64,000 nucleotides of DNA from JAPPHA01 sp963662705 (GTDB lineage: Bacteria > Pseudomonadota > Alphaproteobacteria > Rhodobacterales > Rhodobacteraceae). Of the stretch, positions 10,301 to 17,118 are shown one piece after another; position 1 is the first letter of the stretch, and each line of letters opens with the position of its first letter. The position numbers and the translations under genes were made by a program. The stretch covers positions 5,580,001 to 5,644,000 of the forward strand of contig OY759767.1 in NCBI GenBank assembly GCA_963662705.2, given 5' to 3'. The notes beneath the pieces are model-generated. The model saw only the letters and a program-made list of their open reading frames with translations. It ran no database searches and had not been told where the DNA came from.

Positions 10301-10808
10301 CCGTGCCGAAGACTGGGCCGAAATCGAAAGCGCATTCGAGCTTTCCATCAATATCCTCCTCAAGCCTGAACTCGAACACCTGTTCGGCCCCGGAAGCCTT
10401 GCAGAGGTGCCGATTTCGGCGGAACTGGACGAGTTGGACGGAAGGCGAATCTACGGGATCATCGACCGCCTCGTCGTGGCGGGTGACCAGGTTCTCGCGG
10501 TTGACTACAAGACGAATGCCGACGTGCCGGAGACGGCAGACGACATTCCGGACGGTCTGCTCCGTCAAATGGGCGCATACGCCGCGGCCCTCGAAAAGGT
10601 CTATCCGGGGCGCGAAATCTCCATGGCAATCCTGTGGACCGCGAACGGATCGCTCATGACGTTGGGACGTGAACTGGTTGCGTATCACACCAGGAAGGCA
10701 ACCGCCGAACTGGCGGAAAGCGGGGTTCGGACGATTCTTCCGGGATTGCCTGGAGCGGGCGACACCCAGGGATCGGCGCAGGCAGGCGAAGCCCGGCCGT
10801 CGGCTTGA
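7347..10808 (+). CDS. addA: Double-strand break repair helicase-nuclease AddA
   Basis: UvrD/SF1A helicase with C-terminal nuclease, about 1153 aa. Visible motifs in order: Walker A ANAGSGKT (residues about 26-33), motif Ia LTYTKAAAAEM, motif II LIDEAQDTS, motif III VVGDEKQSIFSFQGA, motif V MTVHGAKGLEAP, motif VI LLYVAITRA, and the RecB-nuclease box VLAVDYKTN near the C-terminus. The GTG start at 7347 overlaps the addB TGA (GTGA), so the subunits are translationally coupled. Several long antisense reading frames inside this gene are GC-driven shadows. Confidence 0.95.
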   Translation: MKRFDDATFAQVRAADPELSTWVPANAGSGKTRVLIDRVSRLLFRGNDPEKILCLTYTKAAAAEMQNRLFARLGGWAMMPDDDLFEALRNLGETEENLTGDSLNIARRLFANALETPGGLKIQTIHSFCDTLLRRFPLEAEVSGQFEIIDERHAGVMRQNILDTLAERDSTRDMVRNLLLHFTDFDLDGFLDEIVEQREAFDRGFPKALCPEPEPLEETVGAVFAPAKTGLVMFWAELMRKCGSSSDRKGADRLASAVEMAGTEDGLKTLESVLLFGRTAKSPFAPKFDSFPTKKLRESEPKRHAQLVGLMEIVARAREHRIRCKAFSRTRALHDFAACYFREYDRRKLLGGYLTYDDLIRKTIWLLSRPGISDWILYRLDGGVDHILIDEAQDTSRRQWDIVKSVEAEFTAGESGRAGERTLFVVGDEKQSIFSFQGADPDYFVDMRDYFAQRQVRVQKELAERSLLYSFRSASPILELTDAVCEQNQMTGGSAPVIHRAFHGDLPGRIDLWPYIERERRDFAYTWHEPGQPLSSDRDVRVELAGIVARYLESVLVDPPVLSPREKTRPLSPGDVLILVQTRSVMFHALIRELKARNLPVAGADRMEVGAELAVRDILSLLRFAATPGDDLALAEALRSPLIGLSEADLFDIASVRKGSLWKEMASRHNHYPNACSILADCVEQAHLLRPYELVERILNRHGGRQRILARLGPEAEDGIDELVNEALKYEQSEPPSVTGFLNWFEFGDVDVKRRTQADLDQIRVMTVHGAKGLEAPFVILPDTDARPSGRGSQTLVLDDGSLIWRSRQDEAIKAQRLADNANREFEEKERNRLLYVAITRASQWLLVCGAGAGGKARERSWHGQIERAMEGLDARAVGSPVRDSPGLRLGCEAWPLASGSSGPAKSESVDTAPSWLFERARPDWPGRPAVNPSGLGGDKVITSPDSGESSRGGGMEFGLQVHALLEHLPRHPKEEWERVAERIRRAEDWAEIESAFELSINILLKPELEHLFGPGSLAEVPISAELDELDGRRIYGIIDRLVVAGDQVLAVDYKTNADVPETADDIPDGLLRQMGAYAAALEKVYPGREISMAILWTANGSLMTLGRELVAYHTRKATAELAESGVRTILPGLPGAGDTQGSAQAGEARPSA

Positions 10809-10870
10809 CCCGGGCCCGGGCACTTTCTACTAGGGGCCGGATCAGCGGGAATCCGGAAGGGGAGAATACA

Positions 10871-11191
10871 GTGGCAACAGTGGCAGTCACGGACGATCAA
10901 TTCGATACCGAGGTGCGGAATTCGAGCATCCCGGTCGTGGTGGATTTCTGGGCGGAGTGGTGCGGTCCCTGCAAGCAGATTGGTCCGGCCCTGGAAGAAC
11001 TGTCCGACGAACTCAAGGGTCGCGTGAAGGTCGTCAAGGTCGACATCGACCAGAATCCGAATTCGCCCGCCCGCCTAGGAGTTCGTGGCATTCCTGCCCT
11101 TTTCCTGTTCAAGGACGGCGAGGTCGTGTCGAACCTGACCGGCGCGAGACCGAAGGCGGCCATCGCCAACTGGATCGAATCCGGGCTGTAA
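10871..11191 (+). CDS. trxA: Thioredoxin 1
   Basis: Classic thioredoxin, 106 aa, with the redox active site WAEWCGPCKQ near residue 30, the buried aspartate before it (VVDFWAEW) and the cis-proline loop RGIPAL. It reduces cytoplasmic disulfides using thioredoxin reductase. I chose the GTG at 10871 because GGGGAG sits about 7 bases upstream; upstream in-frame starts would add residues from the spacer. addA-trxA linkage is common in alphaproteobacteria. A hairpin follows the gene. Confidence 0.95.
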   Translation: MATVAVTDDQFDTEVRNSSIPVVVDFWAEWCGPCKQIGPALEELSDELKGRVKVVKVDIDQNPNSPARLGVRGIPALFLFKDGEVVSNLTGARPKAAIANWIESGL

Positions 11192-11207
11192 CCAACCCGA
11201 TTCAAGC

Positions 11208-11232
11208 AACGCGCCCCGGAAGGGCGTGTTTC
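11208..11232 (+). terminator. Probable trxA terminator hairpin
   Basis: About 17 bases after the trxA stop, ACGCGCCCC and AGGGCGTG can pair around a short GA-rich loop and are followed by TTT. The stem allows one G-T pair and the T-run is short, so this is a modest candidate for an intrinsic terminator. Confidence 0.45.
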
Positions 11233-11427
11233 CCCGGTTGGCGCGAATCCCGAAAAACGACCGACATTTCGGTTTGAAGCAGGCAAGGCGGCGCTGGTTT
11301 CCGAATGATTCCGACGGGTCCTATGCGCAAGCAATGCAGAGGACCGTACGCCATTGGCCTGTTGACCATTCGTTTCCCGACTCTTTCGCAGCAAGGATGA
11401 ACGGGCCCGCGTTTTGCCGATGGTGCG

Positions 11428-11667
11428 TTACGAGCGCGCCCGGAGCGTTTCGGGAAGCCAGGTTGCGCGTTCGGGGAACAGGACCAGGACTCCTACCATG
11501 AGGACCATGATCAGGAACATAGGCAAGGCCGTGCGGGAAATATAACCCATCTCATGTGAGGTCATGCCCTGGAGGACGAAAAGATCGAATCCCACCAGCG
11601 GTGTGATCTGGGCCATTTCAACAACCACGACGGGAAATGTGCCGAACCAGATCATGTCAAATCCGAG
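11428..11667 (-). pseudogene. C-terminal relic of a TRAP transporter large permease (DctM)
   Basis: Reading leftward, a frame encodes FDMIWFGTFPVVVVEMAQ, then ITPLVGFDLFVLQG and a hydrophobic segment ALPMFLIMVLMVGVLVLF before the stop. This matches the last ~75 residues of DctM-type large permeases (IWFG, ITPPVG, NLFVIQG, final membrane helix). Nothing upstream in this frame continues the ~350 missing residues, so it is a truncated relic. No DctP or DctQ gene was seen nearby. Confidence 0.7.
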
Positions 11668-12011
11668 AGACGCTTCTGGCCGGTTCCCGCATGGCGATGC
11701 ACCGCCTGTGCCCGCGTCCATCGGTGACGATGACACGCCGGGACCCACGGAAGTCAGCCATGGTCAAGAGAACGATGGCCTCGACCTCATTCGGCACGGT
11801 CAGGATGGTTCACCCGATGCGACGAAAGCAATGGTTTCCTGCCAGTGATTTCGCTTTTCGAATATTCGCGTTGCCCCGCCGCGACTCGGCATGCCGGTGG
11901 ACAGTGAAAGCCTGTTTTGCAAGCAATCCTCGATCAACCTGGCCGATCCGCGGAACCGCATCCCTTCGAAGGTTGCCATCGGGTCCGGTCCTGGCCGGAA
12001 TGAAAATCCGG

Positions 12012-12971
12012 TCAATCCGAATTCCTGGATCTTCCTCGACGAAACCACCCCCTGTTTTCGCGGATCTCGGCAAACTCGGGAATGCTATCCGCGGATGCCG
12101 GATCGATCCTTTTGACGTCACTATCCTGGACGACAAAGAAATAGAGATCGACATTGATGCAGCCGGACGGACAGTCTCCCCATGCATCACGGAGGACGAA
12201 GTACCAGGCTCCCTTCGATCTCGACACTTCGATATCCGGGCCATCAGACAGCAGCGCATCGCGTTCCGCCGAGTGAACCTCGTTGAGGCCCGAATACTGT
12301 AGCGCCACGATGTCGAGATCGACGGTCGGGTCGAAGTGGAAGACAACAGAGTTGAAGCCTGGAAACACTCTCACCGCCCGAACTCCGAGTTGTGCATTGA
12401 GTGCATCGAATCGTGTGTGCCCCGTGCGCAGTGCGAATTGGCCCGCCCCGCTCCCGACGACACGCGACAACGAGGCGAACACCTCCCGCTCCAATTCGAG
12501 GATTAATCCTTTGCGACCCGCATACGCTTCTCGCGCCTCCACGTTGGCAGCCACTGGATAATGGCCTCGAATCGTAGACAACGCGCCCGCGATTTCTTGC
12601 GTGACTTCGCCGCCGAACGCGCTGTCCGACGGATACGCGCCGCTCTCGCGCCGCAATATCCGCAATGCGAGTGCCTCGGCTTCCGATACGGGCGGCGGTT
12701 CCCACTCGTCGAGATGGACAACAAGTGCGGGTTGTAACTCGACCGGATCCTCGGTCCCGTGGACCACGCCAAGAGGCAGGATCATGGCCGTGCACATCGC
12801 CACGATTACAGGAAAAAGCCGAATACCTGGTCCCGAACGCGTCTTCCTGGAGCATTCACTTGATTTGCCAGCGAGAAACCCGAGGAAGGAAAGGACGGCA
12901 AGTTCAGCCGGCACCATGCAGTTCCGCATCTTTCGGTCGATCCGCCGTGGCGGGATCGCTACATACTCCAT
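12012..12971 (-). CDS. Hypothetical exported protein
   Basis: Unrecognised protein of about 319 aa. A hydrophobic stretch near residues 53-75 (LFPVIVAMCTAMILPLGVVHG) looks like a late signal or anchor segment, followed by a soluble domain with the motif VVHLDEWEPPPVSEAEALALR, a long helical part and a C-terminal region with DAWGDCPSGCINVDLYFFV (two cysteines). The ATG at 12971 is used; a TTG two codons upstream has better spacing to AGGGGAG. Its N-terminal domain motif recurs, decayed, at 14877-14990. Surroundings are all decayed DNA, so expression is uncertain. Confidence 0.5.
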   Translation of the reverse strand: MEYVAIPPRRIDRKMRNCMVPAELAVLSFLGFLAGKSSECSRKTRSGPGIRLFPVIVAMCTAMILPLGVVHGTEDPVELQPALVVHLDEWEPPPVSEAEALALRILRRESGAYPSDSAFGGEVTQEIAGALSTIRGHYPVAANVEAREAYAGRKGLILELEREVFASLSRVVGSGAGQFALRTGHTRFDALNAQLGVRAVRVFPGFNSVVFHFDPTVDLDIVALQYSGLNEVHSAERDALLSDGPDIEVSRSKGAWYFVLRDAWGDCPSGCINVDLYFFVVQDSDVKRIDPASADSIPEFAEIRENRGWFRRGRSRNSD

Positions 12972-12977
12972 GACCAA

Positions 12978-13571
12978 GAGTCTTTTCTCCCCTTCGATTT
13001 GCCAACCGTCAGGCGCAAGAAAGTCACCGCATATACGTAGAAAGCGATGCTCCCCGATTTTTCATGCATGCAGTGTTCTTCGTGATCTCTTCAGAATACC
13101 TCGACCGCTTCAGAAGATGATTCCCGTGGCCAGCTATCCTGCGGCCACGATGAATCCCACTCGAATAGACGTGACCGGTTTCCCGGGCCGCGCGTCGAGT
13201 TCCCTTCCGCTGAAATCATGAACACGACGAGTTTTGACGGTCAGATTCTTTGAGGCCCGGCTTGTGTGCAACCCTTCCTCGCCAGCGAGCCCGCCGGCCA
13301 ACACCACAACCCGCACGAAACTCCGATCATCCACCACGCAGCCTCGTTGCCGATGAACAGGAAGCCGGCAACGACGCTCATTGCCAATCGCAGCCATCCC
13401 GCCACCTACAACTGTCCAGGCTTCATGGTTGCCTTCCCTTTTGGGCGGACCGATGGCGAGTCGGCCCGGTTCATGACGCCGCTCAAGCCCTTCCCGACGC
13501 CCCCAGAATTCTCGTGTCCGGATGTGTTCCACCATCTCAGTCATCGCGAATGTCCGGAATTCGGACAATTT
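12978..13571. other. Gene-poor stretch with possible membrane-protein relic
   Basis: No intact gene seen. On the minus strand around 13330-13430 a short frame reads LRLAMSVVAGFLFIGNEAAWW and continues hydrophobic; it could be a tail of a membrane permease, perhaps linked to the TRAP relic at 11.4 kb, but it lacks a start and is broken by stops on both sides. The rest shows nothing recognisable. Confidence 0.3.
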
Positions 13572-14735
13572 TCATGAGTTCGCGAGGAGCAAGGCAAATT
13601 CGCCCAAGCCGATCATCTCGACTCCTTCGCCCTTGGTGTACCGATCGTTGCCTGAATAAACGACGAACGAACGCTCTGGCTCGAGATCTTCCCGTGCGTG
13701 GTGGAATCCCTTTTCGAGCCTTGGTGCGAGACCGCGTTTGATTTCAACTGCCCACAGCTTTCCACCGGGCATTTCCAGAATCAGGTCGATTTCGGCACCC
13801 GCTGCTGTTCGGTAAACCCATGGTTTTACCCGCTCCGGCGCCGCGCCAAGCAGGTTTTCAATGACGAAACCCTCCCAGCTCCCGCCGGCCACCGGATGAC
13901 CGAGCACTGCTTCCCGGTCGTCGAGGCCGAGCAGCGCGTGGACGATTCCACTGTCGCGCACGTAAACCTTCGGAGATTTCACAAGGCGCTTTCCGACATT
14001 GGCGTGGAAGGGCGACAGCCGCCGCACCAGCAGGAGGTCGACAAGAAGGTCGAGATAACGTGCGATTGTCTTTCCGTCGACTGCAAGGGCGCGCGCGAGT
14101 TGAGCGGCGTTGAGTGTACCACCTTGCACATGGGCCAGCATTGTCCAGAAACGGCGCAGCGTTTCTGAGGGCACGCGTGGCCCGAGCTGTGGAATGTCAC
14201 GCTCCAGATACGTGCGGACAAAATTCTCCCTCCAGACCACACTGGCTTCGTCGCTTTCGGCGAGAAAGCTGTCCGGGAATCCGCCTCGAATCCAGAGATC
14301 TTCGCGCTTGTCGCCTTTGACCTCAAGAATGTTGAATGGTTCCAACTCGACATAGGCAATGCGACCCGCCAGAGATTCACCCGACTGCTTGAGCAGGTCG
14401 ATCGACGCAGAACCCAGCAGAAGGAATTGGCCCGCCCGGAAACCGCGGGCGCGTCCTTTGTCAATGAGGCCGCGAAGCGTTTGGAACAGTTCCGGCACGC
14501 GCTGCACTTCGTCGAGGATCACCAGCTTGTCTTCGTGCGCGGACAAATATAGGGCGGCATCGCCCAGCTTCTCCCGGTCCGACGCTTTCTCGAGGTCGAG
14601 ATAGACGGCTGGTCGATTCTGGGCAATGAACTCGGCCAGCGTGGTCTTGCCCACTTGGCGGGGACCGAGCAATGCCACGGCCGGGAATTGGGCCAGCCGA
14701 GCGTCAACGAGTTGAGATTTTCGCCGCGAAACCAT
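13572..14735 (-). CDS. ATPase of the AAA_14 / DUF4143 family
   Basis: Widespread archaeal/bacterial ATPase type of unknown cellular role, often mobile or toxin-antitoxin-like in distribution. 387 aa. AAA_14 domain: Walker A LLGPRQVGKTTL (about residues 21-32), Walker B DKLVILDEVQRVPEL, sensor LLLGSASIDLL. The C-terminal DUF4143 part shows the YLERDIPQLG box and a restriction-like tail DLILEMPGGKLWAVEIKRG, where a D...E-x-K pattern is visible. ATG at 14735 chosen because the family starts a few residues before the P-loop region. An inverted repeat lies directly upstream. Appears intact, unlike its neighbours. Confidence 0.85.
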   Translation of the reverse strand: MVSRRKSQLVDARLAQFPAVALLGPRQVGKTTLAEFIAQNRPAVYLDLEKASDREKLGDAALYLSAHEDKLVILDEVQRVPELFQTLRGLIDKGRARGFRAGQFLLLGSASIDLLKQSGESLAGRIAYVELEPFNILEVKGDKREDLWIRGGFPDSFLAESDEASVVWRENFVRTYLERDIPQLGPRVPSETLRRFWTMLAHVQGGTLNAAQLARALAVDGKTIARYLDLLVDLLLVRRLSPFHANVGKRLVKSPKVYVRDSGIVHALLGLDDREAVLGHPVAGGSWEGFVIENLLGAAPERVKPWVYRTAAGAEIDLILEMPGGKLWAVEIKRGLAPRLEKGFHHAREDLEPERSFVVYSGNDRYTKGEGVEMIGLGEFALLLANS

Positions 14736-14772
14736 CCTTGCAATTATGGTATAGTTTGCCAGATTTGCAAGG
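14736..14772 (-). promoter_or_regulatory. Inverted repeat before the DUF4143 ATPase gene
   Basis: CCTTGCAA (14736-14743) and TTGCAAGG (14765-14772) form an 8-bp perfect inverted repeat separated by 21 bases, touching the ATG at 14735. The AT-rich centre contains TATACCATAAT on the minus strand, which could hold a -10 box. I infer an operator overlapping the promoter; there is no direct evidence of a regulator. Confidence 0.4.
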
Positions 14773-14876
14773 AAATTTACGCTTGGTGAGCGGTTTTTGG
14801 CGGATGGCACCGTTTGACCAGACGGCCCGGACGGCCACCGCCAACGAAGATAGGTCCAAATTCCGTGCCGCCGCGA

Positions 14877-14990
14877 CTTCCGTTCGGGGAACGCTCACAG
14901 GGCTCGACATGGATGGCGGTTCCCGCTCGTCGAGTCGGACAACATGCGCGGGTTGGAATCCGACATACACGTACGAACATTGTTCCACGA
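14877..14990 (-). pseudogene. Decayed partial copy of the exported-protein N-terminal motif
   Basis: The minus-strand frame reads VGFQPAHVVRLDEREPPSM, clearly similar to LQPALVVHLDEWEPPPV in the hypothetical protein at 12012-12971. The DNA is also alignable over about 50 bases (GGCGGTTCCCxCTCGTCGAGxxGGACAAC). Upstream and downstream residues do not continue the match. It is a small relic of a paralogue. Confidence 0.55.
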
Positions 14991-15252
14991 GGCGGCACTA
15001 ATCGACTTCCCAGGAGTCCCCGGCCCCCAATGCGTGGGCAAACCGAGCCTTTCTCAAACCCGGTACCGACTCGAACGTCAGGCGGAAGCTCAAGGAGATC
15101 CTTCTCAACGAAGCAATCAGCGTTCGGTGGCCCGTCCCCTGGCGGAACCAGAAGGTCCTCACGACAAAACAGAAATTCGGCTACCCCAATTGCGTGATCC
15201 TTGCCGTGAAAGTCCGGAGTTGGGACGAGGAAAGTGTCGTCGTTCGCGAAGA
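14991..15252. other. Unassigned spacer
   Basis: No gene recognised. A plus-strand frame around 15087-15290 (KLKEILLNEAIS ... GYPNCVILAVKVRSWDEESVV) is open and has protein-like composition, but I cannot name a family and it has no credible start. Confidence 0.3.
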
Positions 15253-15536
15253 ATTACCCCGCTCATCGAGGCAATCAGTCAAGGCGAAGGCCTGAAACCA
15301 TGCGCGTCCTGCTGGAGCACGGCGCAAATCCGATCCTGGGATCAAGGCACGAAACCTGATCCCCTCTGCTTGCGGCGGCCTGCAAGAGCAATCCAGACAT
15401 CGTCTGAATGCTAATGAAACAAGGTGTCGACCCAGTCGCAATCACCAGCGAGTTCAAACGGGGCCTCGCACGCACTGACCCGGAGCGGCGGCTGGAATCC
15501 CGGGAACGTGGTGAAATCCGAAAACCAGTTGCGTGA
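15253..15536 (+). pseudogene. Ankyrin-repeat protein relic
   Basis: One frame reads ITPLIEAISQGEGLK; after a frameshift near 15298 the next reads MRVLLEHGANPILGSRHET, then a TGA at 15357, SPLLAAACKSNPDIV, a second TGA at 15405, and MLMKQGVDPVAITSEF. Joined, these give two consecutive ankyrin repeats (TPL-x-A, LLExGAxP, SPLLAAACxxNxDIVxMLMxxGxDP). The frameshift and two stops show the gene is dead. Ankyrin proteins are frequent in host-associated alphaproteobacteria. Confidence 0.75.
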
Positions 15537-15841
15537 AGCCAGGGTCGACCTGTCAGTTCACACCAGCGCGAGGAAGGCCAGGAGCTTTTTCACACCATGG
15601 GTGCGTGAAAAGGCCGTTGGCGATGTTGTTTCTAACTCCGTCCTTGGCTCGGTCAGCTTGGGCAGGCATTTGATGTCGCCTTGTAGGCGCAGCCGGGCAT
15701 GGGTTTCGGCGCGGAGTGTAGCAGTTGCCGCGTTTTCGGCCGTCAAAAGCGTCGTAAACACTCGCCATCGCGTCACGCAATTTTGTTGTCATGGACGAGA
15801 TAACGGACCATTTATGGTTGGTGAGTGAACAGGAGAAAATA

Positions 15842-16099
15842 ATGAATGTTGCATTGACGGACGCCAAGGCGCAATTGACCGAACTCGTGTGCCGGGCGGA
15901 GGCGGGTGATGACATCGTACTGACAAGACACGGACACCCGGTAGTGCGCCTGACGCCGGTCAAGATTCGCCAGAGCCGGAAGCAACGCCGCCGCATTCTC
16001 AATGACCTTCGTGCCCTTGGCGCGAAGAAAGCAAAACCTGGGTCTGAAGCGGCGCGTTCTCAAGACTTCCTCTACAACGATCTGGGCCACCCTGAATGA
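15842..16099 (+). CDS. Phd/YefM-type antitoxin
   Basis: 85-aa antitoxin of the Phd/YefM family. The N-terminal DNA-binding fold is recognisable: MNVALTDAKAQLTELVCRAEAG, DDIVLTRHGHPVVRLTPV. The C-terminal tail is charged and would bind the toxin. The ATG at 15842 follows AGGAG by 7 bases; an upstream in-frame TTG/ATG at 15791 lacks a ribosome site. It overlaps the PIN toxin gene by four bases. It normally autorepresses the operon; its toxin partner is damaged here. Confidence 0.85.
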   Translation: MNVALTDAKAQLTELVCRAEAGDDIVLTRHGHPVVRLTPVKIRQSRKQRRRILNDLRALGAKKAKPGSEAARSQDFLYNDLGHPE

Positions 16100-16491
16100 T
16101 AGTTGTTGATACGTCTGCCCTGATGGCCGTGCTGCTAATCGAGCCTGAGGCGGATGAATGTTCGGAAATCTTGATTGGGCAAGACATGTTGGTGATGTCG
16201 GCCGGAACGCTGGCCGAGGCGCTCGTCGTTGCCGACCAGCGTGGTTTAGGGTCGGAAATGCGGGCATTGGTGGAAGGGTTGGATGTTGAAATCGCTGCCG
16301 TTACAAAACGCGTCGCCGAAATCGTATCTGAAGCCTATATGCGATGGGACGAGGGCGTTCATCCTGCCGGTCTCAATATTGGCGATTGTCACGTTCTGCG
16401 TCACGCTGATTACTGGTTCGATCCAAGCACGCACTTCCGGCCTTGGAGAGTTCGTAGCCAAACTCACCGAAAGTACCGAGGGCATCCCTGA
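16096..16491 (+). pseudogene. VapC-like PIN toxin with lost C-terminus
   Basis: Starts as a normal VapC ribonuclease: MIVVDTSALMAVLLIEPEAD (first catalytic Asp), the helix TLAEALVVAD with the Glu, and GLNIGDC with the third acidic residue. After GDC the expected YALA...LLFKGxDFxxTD segment is absent; the frame instead reads HVLRHADYWFDPSTHF and ends in unrelated residues. The last active-site Asp is therefore lost and the toxin is probably inactive. The break adjoins the TnpB relic, which suggests a rearrangement removed the tail. Confidence 0.75.
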
Positions 16492-16530
16492 TATGCAGGT
16501 TTTCCGTCGGGCCAACTTTCAAGGGTCAGT

Positions 16531-17038
16531 ACCATTGAGGGGCCGGAAGCCCGCAAAGCGCTGCTCAAACACCTGCGACAAAAGAGTCGGGTCCTGTTGC
16601 GCGAGAAGAAGGGGTCGGCATCGAGAGCCTTGACCTGCTCAGACTAACGCGCAACCGGCGTGTCGCCCGCTCGATCATGGATGGCGGCTTCTTCGAATTC
16701 CGCCACCAGCTTGAGTACAAGGTCGGGATGTATGGCGCGACCGTCGTGGTCGCAGACAGGCCGCTTTCTTCAAGCAAGACTCGCTCGGGCTGTGATTCGC
16801 TCACGGCCGAACCGGGGCTGTCGCGGCGAACTCAAAATGCGACGAATGACAATTCGAGGCCGTGCGCGATGCCAACGCGGCCCGTAATCTCCAGCATCTG
16901 GCCGCAAGCTCCATGGTGTCAGCATTTCATGAGGCGTTAAACGGGCCTCTGCGAAGCAGGAACCGAACAGCATTGCTGCTTGTTGGCTTCGATAAGCCAC
17001 AGGCAGATTTGGACAAGATTCAAAGAGTGGGTCGTTGA
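16531..17038 (+). pseudogene. IS605-type TnpB (OrfB) relic
   Basis: Three fragments in changing frames match TnpB, the RNA-guided nuclease of IS200/IS605 elements. First, EARKALLKHLRQKSRVLLREKKGS (about 16540-16610). Second, IESLDLLRLTRNRRVARSIM, GGFFEFRHQLEYK and GATVVVADR (16618-16760). Third, VRDANAARNLQHLA with the final catalytic Asp, then EALNGPL and a TGA at 17036. Central residues between the first two parts are deleted, and the zinc-finger cysteines are partly lost (SGCDS). No TnpA gene or element ends were seen. Confidence 0.75.
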
Positions 17039-17118
17039 GATGCCGGCCTTGCCCGGTGATCAGGGCGACCAGGTTGCCAGCCGGGATAAAACGTCATTGC
17101 TCTCTGGCGCCACACTCT

